Source: Apostichopus japonicus
Lineage: Eukaryota; Echinodermata; Holothuroidea; Aspidochirotida; Stichopodidae
DNA length: 64,000 bases
Direction: 5' to 3'
NCBI RefSeq assembly: GCF_037975245.1
Contig: NC_092574.1
Coordinates: 27,014,713-27,078,712, forward strand
Part shown: piece after piece, positions 62,628 through 64,000 of the stretch
Layout of the letters: every line of letters starts with the position of its first letter
How positions within the stretch are numbered: position 1 is the stretch's first letter
Notes under the pieces: generated by a model
Database searches by the model: none
Seen by the model: only the letters and a program-made list of their open reading frames with translations
What the model was told of the DNA's origin: nothing
Position numbers and translations under genes: made by a program

Positions 62628-62716
62628 ATGGCTAACAAAAGGCCTTTCGAGCAGACTGACGAGGAAAGAGACTTAGATAGACTGCAAGCCGAACTGGCAC
62701 AAGAAAAGCAAATGAA
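62628..62716 (+). CDS. CCDC169: CCDC169-like coiled-coil protein, coding exon 1
   Basis: ATG at 62628 (context ATAATGG), 29 codons plus two bases, ending before GTAAGTG. MANKRPFEQTDEERDLDRLQ followed by AELAQEKQM: charged, helical. Joined to the next exon it reads DRLQAELAQEKQ, KEMLNQSIQDLQ, LTIAELEQRYN, which aligns in spacing with the N-terminus of vertebrate CCDC169 (NRLKQQLLEE, then LSIFELRHKITELEAKLN). CCDC169 is a small coiled-coil protein of unclear function. Similarity is judged by eye over about 40 residues of coiled coil, so another coiled-coil family is possible. Confidence 0.55.
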
Positions 62717-62735
62717 GTAAGTGATGCTTTAATAA

Positions 62736-63350
62736 AAAGCATATGAAGGATACTGCTACTACTAGTAGCATGGTGGGCTCATAATTGACGCACTTAAGGA
62801 TTTGATCAACGATATATATCTATCAAGGAAAAATCCAAATCACTCGACTGTTGTGTTTTTCATATGTGTAGTTCCTCAGAAATGTTATGATCTCAAAATA
62901 TTTAAGGTTCTGTGCTTATGCACCGTACAATTGAGCAGAATTTGACCACAAAATGTCTGCCGTGTCAAGTTCTTTCATACCCCTAAATTGACACATTCGT
63001 TGTAATGCTAACTGTAGTGTAGGCCTTAGTATACATCCATTGACTTTAGATGCTGTTTGCTATGCTCTGAGCCTCTAAGCTCAGACTGCAGTGTTATCAT
63101 ATTGAGGTAATGTTGGTTATTTTTAGGGAGTAAGATTTCCAAATGACCAAACAATGTGTAAAACTGGTGGGAGGGTGTTAAAAGCTCAAAAAATACCACA
63201 ATTTGGTCAGCAAATAGCTGAAATAGATTCAAACTCATGAAATATGTCATTCTGCTTGACTGCAAAAAGTTTAGGTGGCCTGCTGTATCATTGCTAGTAA
63301 TAATTGAAGGTGCATCAATTACGGGGGTGCGTCAATTATGAAGCCTTTAC
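62736..63350. mobile_element. MITE-like inverted repeat in intron 1 of the CCDC169-like gene
   Basis: GGGCTCATAATTGACGCACTT near 62774 is mirrored by GGGTGCGTCAATTATGAAGCC near 63325, and TACTAGTAG words lie outside both ends. No coding capacity. Confidence 0.45.
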
Positions 63351-63551
63351 TATACTAGTAGTATACTATCATAAGTCGAGGCTAGGACTAGATGCCTAGC
63401 CTAACTTCTGCTCAGCCCACACCACAGGCCCTCAATGGGTAGTTTACCCAATATTGCAGCTTAAATTAACTGCCCTTTGCCATATTAGCATTGCCATCAA
63501 ATGGACTATTGTCTAATTTGAATTTTGATCTTTTAACTTTCTTTTTTTCAG

Positions 63552-63634
63552 AGAAATGCTTAACCAATCAATTCAAGACTTGCAGTTAACCATTGCTGAG
63601 TTGGAACAGAGATACAACAGTGTAATCGATGAGG
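63552..63634 (+). CDS. CCDC169: CCDC169-like coiled-coil protein, coding exon 2
   Basis: Follows TTTTTTTCAG; completes the split lysine codon of exon 1 and reads KEMLNQSIQDLQLTIAELEQ then RYNSVIDE, ending in phase 1 before GTGAGA. Heptad spacing of leucine/isoleucine supports a coiled coil. The gene continues beyond the window edge; no further exon is recognised to 64,000. Confidence 0.55.
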
Positions 63635-63659
63635 GTGAGATGTAGTCAATGCATACTGT

Positions 63660-63832
63660 AATACCTCTGGCCTCTCCCCCACCCCCATCACCCTTTGCCC
63701 TGGTAAGATACCCTCCAACACTGGCTTCTCCCCCACCCCATCACCCTTATTCCCTAAGATCCCCTCCAACACTGGCTTCTCCCCCACCTGGCCCATCATC
63801 CTTGTGCCCTGGTTTTCCATCCAACACCATCT
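63660..63832. repeat. About 55-bp tandem repeat, three copies
   Basis: Units of ACTGGCTTCTCCCCCACC, CCATCACCCTT and CCCTGGTAAGATACCCTCC in the intron after exon 2. Frames through it on both strands are repeat artefacts. Confidence 0.85.
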
Positions 63833-64000
63833 CCCCTTCCCCAGCCTATGTGCTGTAATGTATAGTCACAATATTTCATCATAAAATTATTAATATCATG
63901 AACCTGCAACCTTGTTAATTACCAAAGATATCTTAAAGCTAATAACTGTATGAACAGCACTTTCCACATATATGAAACTGCAGTTATACTTTACTACCCA

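Overview
This is a eukaryotic, intron-rich, AT-leaning nuclear window packed with nested mobile elements. There are no operons, ribosome binding sites, CRISPR arrays or prokaryotic signals. An animal FRG1 gene, a Golgi carbohydrate sulfotransferase and a CCDC169-like coiled-coil gene, together with CR1/L2-type LINEs, a tRNA-headed SINE, many hAT-like elements with 8-bp target duplications and foldback elements that resemble sea-urchin TU elements, suggest a marine invertebrate deuterostome. My best guess is an echinoderm, perhaps a sea cucumber. That placement is inference; no species-diagnostic gene is present.

Layout. 1-14 kb is mostly a mosaic of DNA transposons and a broken LINE. One small plausible gene for a secreted protein lies at 6809-7126. 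14.1-23.0 kb holds a complete eight-exon FRG1 gene on the plus strand (268 aa). Its introns contain a LINE fragment, a MITE-like inverted repeat and two large tandem arrays; one array is built from the end of exon 6 plus its 5' splice site. 23-33.9 kb is non-coding with minisatellites, an (AT)n tract and a SINE. 33.9-47.7 kb holds a carbohydrate sulfotransferase gene: two alternative, phase-compatible first exons, each encoding a type II membrane anchor, feed one large catalytic exon at 46866-47681. 48.1-50.4 kb is an element with 8-bp duplications carrying two nested foldback elements. 51.6-53.3 kb is a 55-bp satellite. 54.8-62.2 kb is again nested transposons plus a LINE reverse-transcriptase remnant. 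From 62,628 the first two coding exons of a CCDC169-like gene run toward the right edge.

The genes have unrelated jobs (RNA processing/actin binding, glycan sulfation, coiled coil) and show no common pathway. The strongest unusual signals are: (1) a family of 18-61 bp palindromic micro-inserts with CAGGGA/TCCCTG or CATGGA/TCCATG ends flanked by 7-8 bp direct repeats; (2) tandem amplification of exon-end plus splice donor in two successive FRG1 introns; (3) foldback elements whose arms are arrays of short palindromic words; (4) a roughly 110-bp core shared by transposons with different terminal repeats.
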